Assembly: GCA_020050835.1 (NCBI GenBank)
Contig: JAGVKB010000151.1
Span: 1-37,818, forward strand
Direction: 5' to 3'
DNA length: 37,818 nucleotides
From: Candidatus Obscuribacterales bacterium
GTDB lineage: Bacteria > Cyanobacteriota > Vampirovibrionia > Obscuribacterales > Obscuribacteraceae
Shown piece by piece: positions 26,144 to 33,883 of this stretch (its first letter is position 1; the number at the start of each line of letters is the position of its first letter). Made by a program: the position numbers and the translations under genes. The notes below the pieces were generated by a model. It saw nothing but the letters and a program-made list of their open reading frames with translations, was not told where the DNA came from and did no database searches.

Positions 26144-27766
26144 ATGACGGTGAGCCCCAGCAAGTCTTTGGCAAAGAATCAACTGCAACGTGACAAAGGG
26201 TCGGCGATCGCTTTTAGCGCAGTGCTGGCCCTGATATTGGTACTGCTCGGAGTGGCATTCGTAGTAATCTCCATGTATATGGGTGGGGGCAAGGAGATTA
26301 AGAATGCAGTCGATGCCGGAGCGCTCAATGTCGGACGGAAAGTGCTCGATGAGGAGATCGTCTCGGTCAATTTGAGCGCTGATGCAAATCAACAGTTTTT
26401 CCGAGATGTTACCGATACCGGCACGGTTGACGGGAAAGTTACCCTGCGCAATATCAATCGAGTCTGGGCCAAAGCGCTGTTTGTGGCTCTCAATGCTGAC
26501 GCAGCCGGCGGCGATGCCGGCCCAACCGATGCCAGTGTTCAGGCTGCACATGACGGTGCCCTGGCTATTAGCAACGGTCTCGCTGAAAAACTTACTACTG
26601 CAGCAAACCTTGAAGGATTTTTCACCGATTTCGCCCAGCGCAATTCTGTTCGAATGATCGGTACTGATGTCAGCGTCACTGTGATTCCCGGTGCCGGCTG
26701 GCAGACCTCTTTGATGAATCGAGCCGCAGAGAGCAACATTGAGATAAAAGATAACTTGCCGTCGGCCATTGGAGGAGCACTGGTTACCGCCTGTACGCGC
26801 AACCCGGCGCCTGCCGGGGCGGCCGGCAAGACATTCTTGCGTGGCTACGAGCCTTTGACGGCGGCGGGATTGACCTTCTGGCAGGTGCCGTTCCAATACG
26901 AAGAGAAGCCGCATCTTGTTGCCAGATCGACCTTCGATAACGGAAAGCAGCCGCCGAATATGCTGCCGGCGGTCTGGGACAATCCGCCTCCGAATGCCTT
27001 CTCGGTCGAAGGAAAGGCCGTCAAGGCTGGCTCAACAGGTGAGCTGGCGATGTCCTGGGTGCTGACTAATCCCAAGCAGACCTATCCGATGCAGTTTCCG
27101 CTTGGATTCATAAGAATCAAGCTGGCCAGGAACATCGTGCAGTGGTATCCGGATGGAATTGCCGCCGGAGAAGACCATTACAAATTTGAATCGGATACCG
27201 TTACGAGCCCGGCTTATCCGGCCCCACCATGCGGACTTTGTGTCGCTACAGCTTATGTTGGCAATGAGTACTTTCCACCGAGTTTGTACAAAGCTATCTG
27301 TGCTATCGAGCCGATTGGGGGAGAAGCTATGAATCGGCTGCTACAGCGAGTCAAAGAGATGAATCCGGATTTTACTATGAACAACCTTGAGACTCTGCTG
27401 GATGAATGCTTGATGCTGGACACTGAAGATGCAGATCATGAGTTTCTTCTGTGGTCTGACGGGCAAGGGCACATGTCTGTTCAAGAGTTGAGCGCGGCTG
27501 TCTTGCCGCCCGGTTTGGACGCGTCGCAACATCCAGAGGGAACCGACCTGGTCGTTGATGTCGAGCCGGGAGTGCCGCTCTACAATAACGCTGATTTCGT
27601 TATTAAATGCCCGGGTGACTTCGGTCCGTTTCCGGCAGTAACCGAGCTTTCCGGTACTCGTACATGGTATGCGGGCACCGGCTTCAAGGGTGGATGTTTG
27701 GGTGAACTGGTGATTCAAAGGAAGACCGATGTCTATTTCGGTGGCATCTGTCCCTGCGCACCTTAA
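26144..27766 (+). CDS. TadG-like long pseudopilin (cassette B)
   Basis: 540 residues. The N-terminus has QRDKGSAIAFSAVLAL and a membrane helix (about 20-44), followed by GGGKEIKNAVDAGALNVGRKV, the TadG-type block after the helix. The extracytoplasmic part matches the cassette A protein in several places (ALFVALNAD / LMVALNAQD, RNSVRMIG / RNSLRMLD, FLRGYEPLT / FIKGYSALN). It lacks that protein's long C-terminal extension and instead ends in a Cys-containing tail (GGCLGEL and GGICPCAP), which may be disulphide-bonded outside the cell. It is the last gene on the plus strand of cassette B, and its stop is 22 nt from that of the convergent small exported gene. Confidence 0.82.
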   Translation: MTVSPSKSLAKNQLQRDKGSAIAFSAVLALILVLLGVAFVVISMYMGGGKEIKNAVDAGALNVGRKVLDEEIVSVNLSADANQQFFRDVTDTGTVDGKVTLRNINRVWAKALFVALNADAAGGDAGPTDASVQAAHDGALAISNGLAEKLTTAANLEGFFTDFAQRNSVRMIGTDVSVTVIPGAGWQTSLMNRAAESNIEIKDNLPSAIGGALVTACTRNPAPAGAAGKTFLRGYEPLTAAGLTFWQVPFQYEEKPHLVARSTFDNGKQPPNMLPAVWDNPPPNAFSVEGKAVKAGSTGELAMSWVLTNPKQTYPMQFPLGFIRIKLARNIVQWYPDGIAAGEDHYKFESDTVTSPAYPAPPCGLCVATAYVGNEYFPPSLYKAICAIEPIGGEAMNRLLQRVKEMNPDFTMNNLETLLDECLMLDTEDADHEFLLWSDGQGHMSVQELSAAVLPPGLDASQHPEGTDLVVDVEPGVPLYNNADFVIKCPGDFGPFPAVTELSGTRTWYAGTGFKGGCLGELVIQRKTDVYFGGICPCAP

Positions 27767-27788
27767 TCAAGATAGCTAACTCAATCTA

Positions 27789-28340
27789 TTACTTGCTCTT
27801 GGTGGTCCAACTTACATTGATTAGAGTAGCGGCACCCTTTGTGTCTTTGGCGCAGGAGATGATCATGCGCTCGTTGCCCTTTGTGGCCATCAATCTATAC
27901 AGTCGTCCTTCCTCTTCCATTTTGTTACGAGCTTTCCCTTTTGGTACTTTCACAGCCCATTTCTGCTTGATGCAATATGTCTGATACCAAGCAAATGCTG
28001 TATCGGCTGCGTCTTTCGTAATGATGGTCGCTGCTGCCGCCGGATGACCTTTAGTCGTGGCGACGAAATGCTTCGAAGTGACATTGCCCGGATAAACCGG
28101 CACTGGAAAGTTGGAAGGGATCTCATCGGACTGCTGAAGTCCGTCTATCTTGGGGTGGAAGTCACGACGTGGCGATCTTTCTGTTGGTAATTTCTTGCCG
28201 GCTTGAGAGCTGCTCTCTTCATCCGCAAGGCTTAACTGCCCGCTGCTTGCCAAAAGAATAAGCAGCAACAATGATGATGCCGCTTGCGTAAACCTCGGCT
28301 CTGCAGCTGGTTGCGTGGCTCGGAAGAGTCGGTTTGTCAT
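27789..28340 (-). CDS. Small exported protein with AWYQxxCxxxxW motif (cassette B)
   Basis: 183 residues. The ATG at 28340 has GGGGAGA about 6 nt upstream. A signal peptide spans about 19-39 (SSLLLLILLASSGQLSLADE). A polar linker is followed by IPSNFPVPVYPGNVTSKHF, then AAATIITKDAADTAFAWYQTYCIKQKWAVKVPK and a beta-hairpin end. The layout, prolines then a helix ending in WY....W then strands, resembles the cassette A protein at 11267 and a broad family of small exported proteins of unknown function. It is on the opposite strand to its cassette, unlike in cassette A, so it would be expressed separately. Function is unknown. Confidence 0.72.
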   Translation of the reverse strand: MTNRLFRATQPAAEPRFTQAASSLLLLILLASSGQLSLADEESSSQAGKKLPTERSPRRDFHPKIDGLQQSDEIPSNFPVPVYPGNVTSKHFVATTKGHPAAAATIITKDAADTAFAWYQTYCIKQKWAVKVPKGKARNKMEEEGRLYRLMATKGNERMIISCAKDTKGAATLINVSWTTKSK

Positions 28341-28760
28341 GTTTGTCTCCCCAGAATTGTAGATAGCATAGCAGCGATTTGAGTCTGTCTGGGTGCTGGC
28401 GGAATCACAACTTATCTAAGTATTCGGACAGCAAAGGTACTAGCATAAAAGCCTGTTTAGTGGCGGCTCTCGTGGCCGCCCGCTGCGTGTCGGCGCCAGT
28501 CCGGATTCAAAGCTAAGTGGTTGGGCGGCGGCCAGAGCCGTCGTTACGAAATTTCCTACTTGGACTGACCTCATACTTACCAACTTGTCGACTCCGCTTA
28601 CCTGCGATAATAGGAGAGCAGAAGCAAGGATTTCAGACCGCCGCCCGGGTTGTCTGAGCATTTGTCAAAGCAACATAAATCTGGTTCTCCTAAACTTGAG
28701 CAGAAGTCGGTTGATATCTAATTTAGGGTTGTTGGAAATGGGGTGGGAGTGCAAAATAGT
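28341..28760. other. Intergenic, 420 nt, divergent
   Basis: No gene was supported. It holds the promoters of the divergent genes at 28340 and 28761. Two inverted repeats are visible: GGCGGC/GCCGCC with a 7-nt loop (28462-28480) and TCAGAC/GTCTGA with a 13-nt loop (28633-28657). Neither is followed by a T-tract in a useful position. Confidence 0.35.
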
Positions 28761-29801
28761 ATGACGCAAGGATCTGGCAGTGGAATTCCACAACCGGAGC
28801 AAGACGGCAGCGGCGCTTATGCTCAGCCGGAAGGCGAGCATGAGCAGACCACAAATCATGAGTCCGCCACCAAAGCAGGCGGACCGGAACCAAATGCTGT
28901 CGGTCCAGTCTCAGCAGCGGCAAGCGGAGCTAAGGTTGCGAAAACTTTGATCGATCAACCGCTGGAAAGTGAGCCTGTAAAGAATGTAGTGAGCCAATCG
29001 GAGGCGACTTCCGATCGAAATACCAGCGCGGGGTCAAGCCAGTCGAATCCGCCGATGATGAATCGGGAAGCTGAGTCTGCGCCTGCCTCCATCGAGCCGA
29101 GCAAGAAGGCTCCTAGAGTTATGAAGACGATGCTCGATCATGCTGTACTGCGCGACACTGTGGCTAAAGTGGCTTCCGAGCTGGAAGTAAAAGTGGCCGA
29201 GCAGTTGAAGGAGAGAGCAAACGAACCGGTAAAGCCTTTTGTTGCAATCGAAAAATTCAAACCGGCGACTCCTTGTTCTGCGGTCTGGGATAAGTCGTCG
29301 GAGCAAGATCGATTCCAGTATTGCGCGCAATGTCAGCTGCATGTTTATGATTTCAGCGGCATCGAGCTGCCCGAGGCCGAAGAGCTGATTCTCAAGCGAG
29401 AAAATCGCAAGAATGTACAGCTGTTCAAGCGGGTGGACGGAAAGTTTTTGACTTCTGATTGTCCGGTCGCGGTTAAGCGAAAGCAGACTTTGTTGTTTGC
29501 AAAGATCGGAGGAGTATTGCTTGTTCTTTGTGTTTTGGCATTACTATTGATGCTTCCGAAGCAAGCTCCCACTGTTGCTGACGACGATCGCTTCGCTCAA
29601 AACAGTAAATTCGCTGAGAGCCGTCCGGACCGCAGCGCGTCGAGCGAGAGAGCGCCGTCGCTTCAGCCGCCGGCACCGGCTGCGCAACCTGGTGCTCCCG
29701 TTCTCTTTGAGCCCAGCAAGAGTGCTGCCGCAAACAGCTCCACGCTGGAGCCGGGGCAGAGCGAGAAATACTGGGAATCCCAGAGCAGCGAAGGTCAATG
29801 A
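28761..29801 (+). CDS. Membrane protein with a four-Cys 'CxxC...DFS...DCPV' domain
   Basis: About 346 residues from the ATG at 28761; in-frame GTG codons at 28743 and 28749 are alternatives. The order is a disordered Ser/Pro/Glu-rich N-terminus (1-125), a helix, then a small Cys domain with Cys172, Cys188, Cys191 and Cys234 (PCSAVWDKSSEQDRFQYC, CQLHVYDFSG and FLTSDCPV). One membrane helix (about 246-266) and a Pro/Ala/Ser-rich tail follow. This domain pattern (C..xW....RFC..C...VYDLS..........DCPVG) recurs at the front of many envelope proteins in several phyla and probably binds a metal; its function is unknown. It is usually N-terminal, but here a long polar region precedes it. The N-terminal domain should be cytoplasmic and the tail periplasmic, as there is no signal peptide. 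Confidence 0.75.
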   Translation: MTQGSGSGIPQPEQDGSGAYAQPEGEHEQTTNHESATKAGGPEPNAVGPVSAAASGAKVAKTLIDQPLESEPVKNVVSQSEATSDRNTSAGSSQSNPPMMNREAESAPASIEPSKKAPRVMKTMLDHAVLRDTVAKVASELEVKVAEQLKERANEPVKPFVAIEKFKPATPCSAVWDKSSEQDRFQYCAQCQLHVYDFSGIELPEAEELILKRENRKNVQLFKRVDGKFLTSDCPVAVKRKQTLLFAKIGGVLLVLCVLALLLMLPKQAPTVADDDRFAQNSKFAESRPDRSASSERAPSLQPPAPAAQPGAPVLFEPSKSAAANSSTLEPGQSEKYWESQSSEGQ

Positions 29802-29808
29802 TTGGCCC

Positions 29809-29836
29809 GCTGCCGCTGCCGCTGCCGCTGCCGCTG
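29809..29836 (+). repeat. GCTGCC hexanucleotide tandem repeat
   Basis: GCTGCC is repeated 4.7 times without error, starting 8 nt after the stop of the Cys-domain gene. The length is a multiple of three, so slippage would not shift a frame; as placed, it is non-coding. It could change spacing or RNA structure in the 3' end of that transcript. Confidence 0.85.
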
Positions 29837-29891
29837 ACCGTGCTCCGGCAACAGACGCGATTCGGCACCATATAAGGTGTCAGATTCAGCA

Positions 29892-29910
29892 GGCGATTCG
29901 AGGAATCGCC
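29892..29910. other. Perfect 8-bp hairpin with 3-nt loop
   Basis: GGCGATTC (29892-29899), loop GAG, GAATCGCC (29903-29910). It lies 91 nt after the stop of the Cys-domain gene and 157 nt before the tRNA-Ile. It may end transcription of that gene, although no T-tract follows, or serve as a protein-binding site. Confidence 0.5.
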
Positions 29911-30045
29911 CGCAACCAGCAAAGATGCTACTTGAATGCTGAACAAATCCGATCTGCCGGTGCTCGCCATTGCAGGTTTTGCGGCTGCCCCGAGTGCATA
30001 GTTTCATGACGCTTTCGTCTGCTGGGTGCACTTCCGAAGCGAAAG

Positions 30046-30054
30046 TGGTACAAT
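30046..30054 (+). promoter_or_regulatory. Extended -10 promoter for tRNA-Ile
   Basis: TGGTACAAT matches the extended -10 form (TGn followed by 5 of 6 bases of TATAAT). It sits 12 nt before the first base of the tRNA, which puts the start of transcription around 30061, right at the tRNA. No good -35 box is seen, as is common for extended -10 promoters. Confidence 0.5.
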
Positions 30055-30066
30055 TTCCGATGATTT

Positions 30067-30140
30067 GGGCTATTAGCTCAGGTGGCTAGAGCGCACCCCT
30101 GATAAGGGTGAGGTCCCTGGTTCGAGTCCAGGATGGCCCA
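30067..30140 (+). tRNA. tRNA-Ile (anticodon GAU)
   Basis: 74 nt folding as a full cloverleaf. The acceptor is GGGCTAT with ATGGCCC (one G-U pair) and discriminator A. The D arm is GCTC/GAGC. The anticodon arm is CACCC-CTGATAA-GGGTG with anticodon GAT. The T arm is CCTGG-TTCGAGT-CCAGG. CCA is not encoded. tRNA-Ile(GAU) is normally in the 16S-23S spacer; here it stands alone between protein genes, with its own candidate promoter and terminator. Confidence 0.97.
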
Positions 30141-30222
30141 TATTATTCTCTTCCTTCGCGTGTAGCTTAAAATCCTTTATCAATAAGGTTGATCGAGGAA
30201 AGCGACTAAAGCACGTGAGGGC

Positions 30223-30250
30223 GGCGCAAATATTCCAAGTTAAGAGCGCC
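30223..30250 (+). other. Hairpin in the tRNA-Ile trailer
   Basis: GGCGC (30223-30227) pairs with GCGCC (30246-30250) across an 18-nt loop. It lies between the tRNA and the terminator at 30268, so the primary transcript would have a structured trailer of about 150 nt. Confidence 0.35.
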
Positions 30251-30267
30251 ATAATAAATGATTCGGC

Positions 30268-30292
30268 ACCTGGCTTAGTTAGTCAGGTTTTT
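30268..30292 (+). terminator. Intrinsic terminator after tRNA-Ile
   Basis: ACCTGGC (30268-30274), 7-nt loop, GTCAGGT (30282-30288) with one G-U pair, followed by TTTT at 30289-30292 and a T-rich stretch. It is oriented to end plus-strand transcription 130 nt after the tRNA. It would separate the tRNA-Ile from the downstream tRNA-Ala and 23S genes. Confidence 0.75.
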
Positions 30293-30412
30293 CGTTTGGT
30301 CTGCTGGAGTCCTTCGGTTTTAGACTGCACCAAGGTGGCTCAATTTTGAGGTAGTCGCAGCTAGGTTGCCTTACGTCTGGTCAAGAGATCGCCATCTCTT
30401 GCGCTGGGATAG

Positions 30413-33400
30413 TCAGGCTCTCATCGATGTAATGACAGGTGGAATTGAACCAGGTGCCAACGATTGGACCTGGGTCAGCGCCGCCGATGATACAGGCGCA
30501 CCGCGCGATTCGCCAGACAATTCCTGCCAGCAGGAGACAAGGTTCTTAAACACATCCAGGCTTCGGAATTGCCCGTGGGCCCGGTCCACTGAGCGACAAA
30601 ATGCAGCTTGCCATTCAGCCTCCGACCAGATTTGGGTTTCCCTTATGAATTTTGCTGCATCTTCTGCGCTGCTGTAATAAAAGGCAGCTTCGCCTGCATA
30701 CGCACGAATCTCTGGTCTGTCGCAGACCACGAGCACGGCTCCTGTGGCCATCGCCTCGGCAATCGAGATCGACATGCCGAATGGCTCATCTTTGCCGATC
30801 GTGTGCATGTAGATGCCGGACTGTTTTACGATGTTCTTGATCTCTTCTGGTTGGATATCGTGAAGGATCTTTACAGGGCTTCCCAGGGCCCGGTTGGCTT
30901 CGACGATCTCCTCGACCATGAATTCTACTTTGTAAGCGGTGCCCAGCACCAAGACAAACTCATGCTCAGGACACAGCAGTGCGGTCTCCATAAAAGTCCG
31001 ATAGTCCTTGGTCCTGATCGCCGCTCCGACGCGCAGCACCATCGTTCGCTTCTTCTTGAAGCTTGGAGCATAAAGGCTTTCGTTGAATGCGGCAGTAATT
31101 GTCTCCAGTTTGTCAGACCGGTAGCTTAACTGCTCGAGCTGGTGAGGGAACAGAAACACCTTTTGAATTGTGTCACTACTATTGAGCGCATAAACGAGTT
31201 CGGGAGTCATTTCGAACCCGTGAGACCGGACGGTTGCCGGAATCTTGTTTGCCTTGAGCAAAGGCTCGTAGTTTTTTGCGATATGAAGCCAGTGCGTATG
31301 AATAACCTGTGGGCTGACTTTGGTGATCGCCTCTTCGAGTGTTCCTCTGTGAATGCGAACTTCGGATTCATGTGGTACGGCTACATCTTCTTCAGACCAA
31401 ACCTCGACGTGAACGCCCAGCTTCCTGACGGCGCGAATTTCGGTTTCAACATAGGATTCGGTTAACTGCGGGTAGTGCCACATGGCATACAGCACGCGTA
31501 CGGTGCCATTGGCGACTCCACCGGCGGTGCTTTTGGTTATGAGCTGCCGGCTCTTTCGATGGTCTGCCACCTTTGTAATTCTGTTGTCAGCGTCGGAAAA
31601 GTAGAGCGAACCGATAAACGGTAACGACAAGACCGCGCCGTCTCTGGTATATCTGAGCACAAGGTCCCAGTCGACGAGACTTTGCAGGCTCTCGTCAAAC
31701 GGACCGTAACAGTCTACTAATTGTCGCCGATGAGAAAAAACGTTCAAATCAATATAGTTGTCTACCCGCAGTTGGAGCGGATCCCAATCCTGGAACCTGG
31801 TCCGGAAGGTCTTTGGCGAATGTGGGTCTTGCACTAATTGAGCGGTGTAAATCGACTGTACTTCAGGCGCGTTCGCAAAGGCAGTCACTATGCGCTCTAG
31901 GTAGTCCGCAAACCAGATATTGTCCGAGTCGAGATAAGCGATAATACTTCCCCTGGCGATCCGGAGTCCGGCATTGCGAGTGGCGCATACGCCGCTGTGC
32001 TGCCTGCGCACGTACTTGAAACGAGGATCGCTTAGAAAGTCTTCGACAATTTCAGCCGTGTTATCCACGCTGCCATCATCGACGACAATGCATTCCCAAT
32101 TTACATGACTCTGGACTCGCACACTTGCCAGCGCTCGTTTGAGAAGGTTGGCGCGGTTCCAGGTGGCAACAATGACACTTACAAAAACATCCTTTGAATG
32201 CAGCTTTTCGGCTGCTCTTTCGATTTCGCTGTAGTTACCCGGCGGTGGTGGCAACTTTGGCGCTGGCGTTCGGCCGGTTTGAGCACTGCTGGTACTTGGC
32301 GAAAGCCTCGCTTCCAACCAGCGAATCGGTGCAGTTAGTTGCCAGGATTTGCTGTGTCGGACCTGCCGAATCAATTTCCTCAAATAGAGCAGGTAGCTGT
32401 CAGCGTCTACAGAACTGGTCGAAGAGTTGGAGGGAAGGCTGATGATCTCCGGTGTTTGGACCCTTTCAGCGAAATCAGGCAGACGCAAGCGGGAATTCAA
32501 TTCGCGTAATCTCTTGGTGAAGCGCCATGACGCACTGTTGAGATACCGGCGCAGCTCACGCTCTTGTGACTCGATGCGGAGCTGCATCCTGAGATTGGTG
32601 AAGCTGCCGTCTGCGCGCTCCGCCAGGGTGGTTAGCGCGCAAGCCGCGATTCGGCGAAAGCCGAGCGGATCGTCCTTGCCGAACTCTGGAGAACTAGCTT
32701 CAATCAGCTCGGCTGGACTGTTGTAATAAACCATCCGGGATAGTGTATCGACGGCACATTCAGTAAAGTCCCTTTTGGTTCGGCCAATCCGCTCGAAAAA
32801 CTCCGAGTATTTGTCTCCCAGGGCAAACATGTCCGGTGCATAAAGGATGTCTTTCATATTGCGGGAGGTACAGCTCTGCTCGTGGTGACGAAAGCCGCAC
32901 AGTTCATCGTCAATGTGAAAGTATCTGGTTTGAAGAGCGATTCTCAGCCAGTATTCCAGATCACCGATATGAAAGAAATTCGCATCGAAGCCCTCTCCTG
33001 CGTACTCTTTGCGAAAGATGACGCAGGTCGGTTCGCCGATGAAATTGACTACAGGAAAGAGACTTTCCTGTAGTAGCTCCAGTCCTGAGATGGGAATGCC
33101 GGCACGGAGACTTTCCGGACGTGGCGGCACCGGCGGATTGATTCGGCGACCTAAGTCGTCCAACTGGAGCCGATCTGTGCTGACCAGACCCACGTCCGAA
33201 TGACTCTCGAGTACGGAAATAGTCTTGGAAAGAAATTCGGGAAATAGCAGGTCGTCCTGCGCGAACGGCTTTACCAACGCACCGCGAGCCTGGCTCAAAC
33301 AGATGTTGTAATTCTTGAATAAGCCGACATTAACCGAATTCCGTGACAGTTTGACCCGTTTGTCGATGCGGGCGAACTCGGAGGCGATCTCTATGGAAGA

Positions 33401-33544
33401 GTCTGATGAGCAGTCATCGTTAATCAGTAACTCAAAGTTGGAATAAGACTGTCCGAGGACACTTTCGATCGCCGCAGCGAGAAAGCGCTCACCGTTAAAG
33501 ACCGGCATACAAACGGACACAAAATTTGGGGCGGTTTCACTCAC
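30413..33544 (-). CDS. Three-domain glycosyltransferase (GT2-GT2-GT4)
   Basis: 1043 residues from a GTG at 33544, with AGG about 8 nt upstream. Domain 1 (about 8-260) is a GT2 GT-A fold with INDDCSSD (Asp43/Asp44) and AQDD (about 95-98). A linker (about 320-450) holds two SW(R/Q)(F/L)T motifs (NSASWRFTKRLRELN, SKSWQLTAPIRWLEARL) often seen after such domains. Domain 2 (about 453-660) is a second GT2 with VVDDGSVDN (487-495) and DSD (539-541). Domain 3 (about 683-1010) is a GT-B/GT4-like domain whose acidic pair is Glu920 and Glu930 in EPFGMSISIAEAMATG. The usual pair is spaced E-x7-E; here nine residues separate them. No membrane segments. The enzyme probably adds several sugars in turn to a cell-surface polysaccharide or glycan. 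It stands alone on the minus strand between two tRNA genes. Confidence 0.9.
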   Translation of the reverse strand: MSETAPNFVSVCMPVFNGERFLAAAIESVLGQSYSNFELLINDDCSSDSSIEIASEFARIDKRVKLSRNSVNVGLFKNYNICLSQARGALVKPFAQDDLLFPEFLSKTISVLESHSDVGLVSTDRLQLDDLGRRINPPVPPRPESLRAGIPISGLELLQESLFPVVNFIGEPTCVIFRKEYAGEGFDANFFHIGDLEYWLRIALQTRYFHIDDELCGFRHHEQSCTSRNMKDILYAPDMFALGDKYSEFFERIGRTKRDFTECAVDTLSRMVYYNSPAELIEASSPEFGKDDPLGFRRIAACALTTLAERADGSFTNLRMQLRIESQERELRRYLNSASWRFTKRLRELNSRLRLPDFAERVQTPEIISLPSNSSTSSVDADSYLLYLRKLIRQVRHSKSWQLTAPIRWLEARLSPSTSSAQTGRTPAPKLPPPPGNYSEIERAAEKLHSKDVFVSVIVATWNRANLLKRALASVRVQSHVNWECIVVDDGSVDNTAEIVEDFLSDPRFKYVRRQHSGVCATRNAGLRIARGSIIAYLDSDNIWFADYLERIVTAFANAPEVQSIYTAQLVQDPHSPKTFRTRFQDWDPLQLRVDNYIDLNVFSHRRQLVDCYGPFDESLQSLVDWDLVLRYTRDGAVLSLPFIGSLYFSDADNRITKVADHRKSRQLITKSTAGGVANGTVRVLYAMWHYPQLTESYVETEIRAVRKLGVHVEVWSEEDVAVPHESEVRIHRGTLEEAITKVSPQVIHTHWLHIAKNYEPLLKANKIPATVRSHGFEMTPELVYALNSSDTIQKVFLFPHQLEQLSYRSDKLETITAAFNESLYAPSFKKKRTMVLRVGAAIRTKDYRTFMETALLCPEHEFVLVLGTAYKVEFMVEEIVEANRALGSPVKILHDIQPEEIKNIVKQSGIYMHTIGKDEPFGMSISIAEAMATGAVLVVCDRPEIRAYAGEAAFYYSSAEDAAKFIRETQIWSEAEWQAAFCRSVDRAHGQFRSLDVFKNLVSCWQELSGESRGAPVSSAALTQVQSLAPGSIPPVITSMRA

Positions 33545-33883
33545 AACGGCGCCTACTGCATACTGAAATGGAGATAGCGAAATTCTACCAAGTAGTACCG
33601 GCGAGACCTGAGAAGTGTGTCACTCCTGCCATTGTGTGTTAACCGGTCTACAGTGTTAGACCTTAATAAATGCATAGGCAGACATGCTTGCCGTTTACAA
33701 GATCTGATTACACAGGTCTTGTGCAGCAGACCTCAGAGGGAGTCCGAAATGGCGCATTTATTGCGGATTGGCGACCAGAATGGACTCATTTGGTACAGAG
33801 ATGACCGCCAAGCCCACAAGTGGTCGTAAAGTGGGTATGTGATAGTTTAGCTGGCATTAATCGGACGGGGGAGGGCGATCACT
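33545..33883. other. Intergenic, 339 nt, divergent
   Basis: No gene was supported. It separates the glycosyltransferase from the polar repeat protein and should contain both promoters. A 10-bp inverted repeat, ACAAGATCTG (33697-33706) with CAGGTCTTGT (33713-33722; one G-U if RNA), has a 6-nt loop and could be an operator. Confidence 0.4.
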
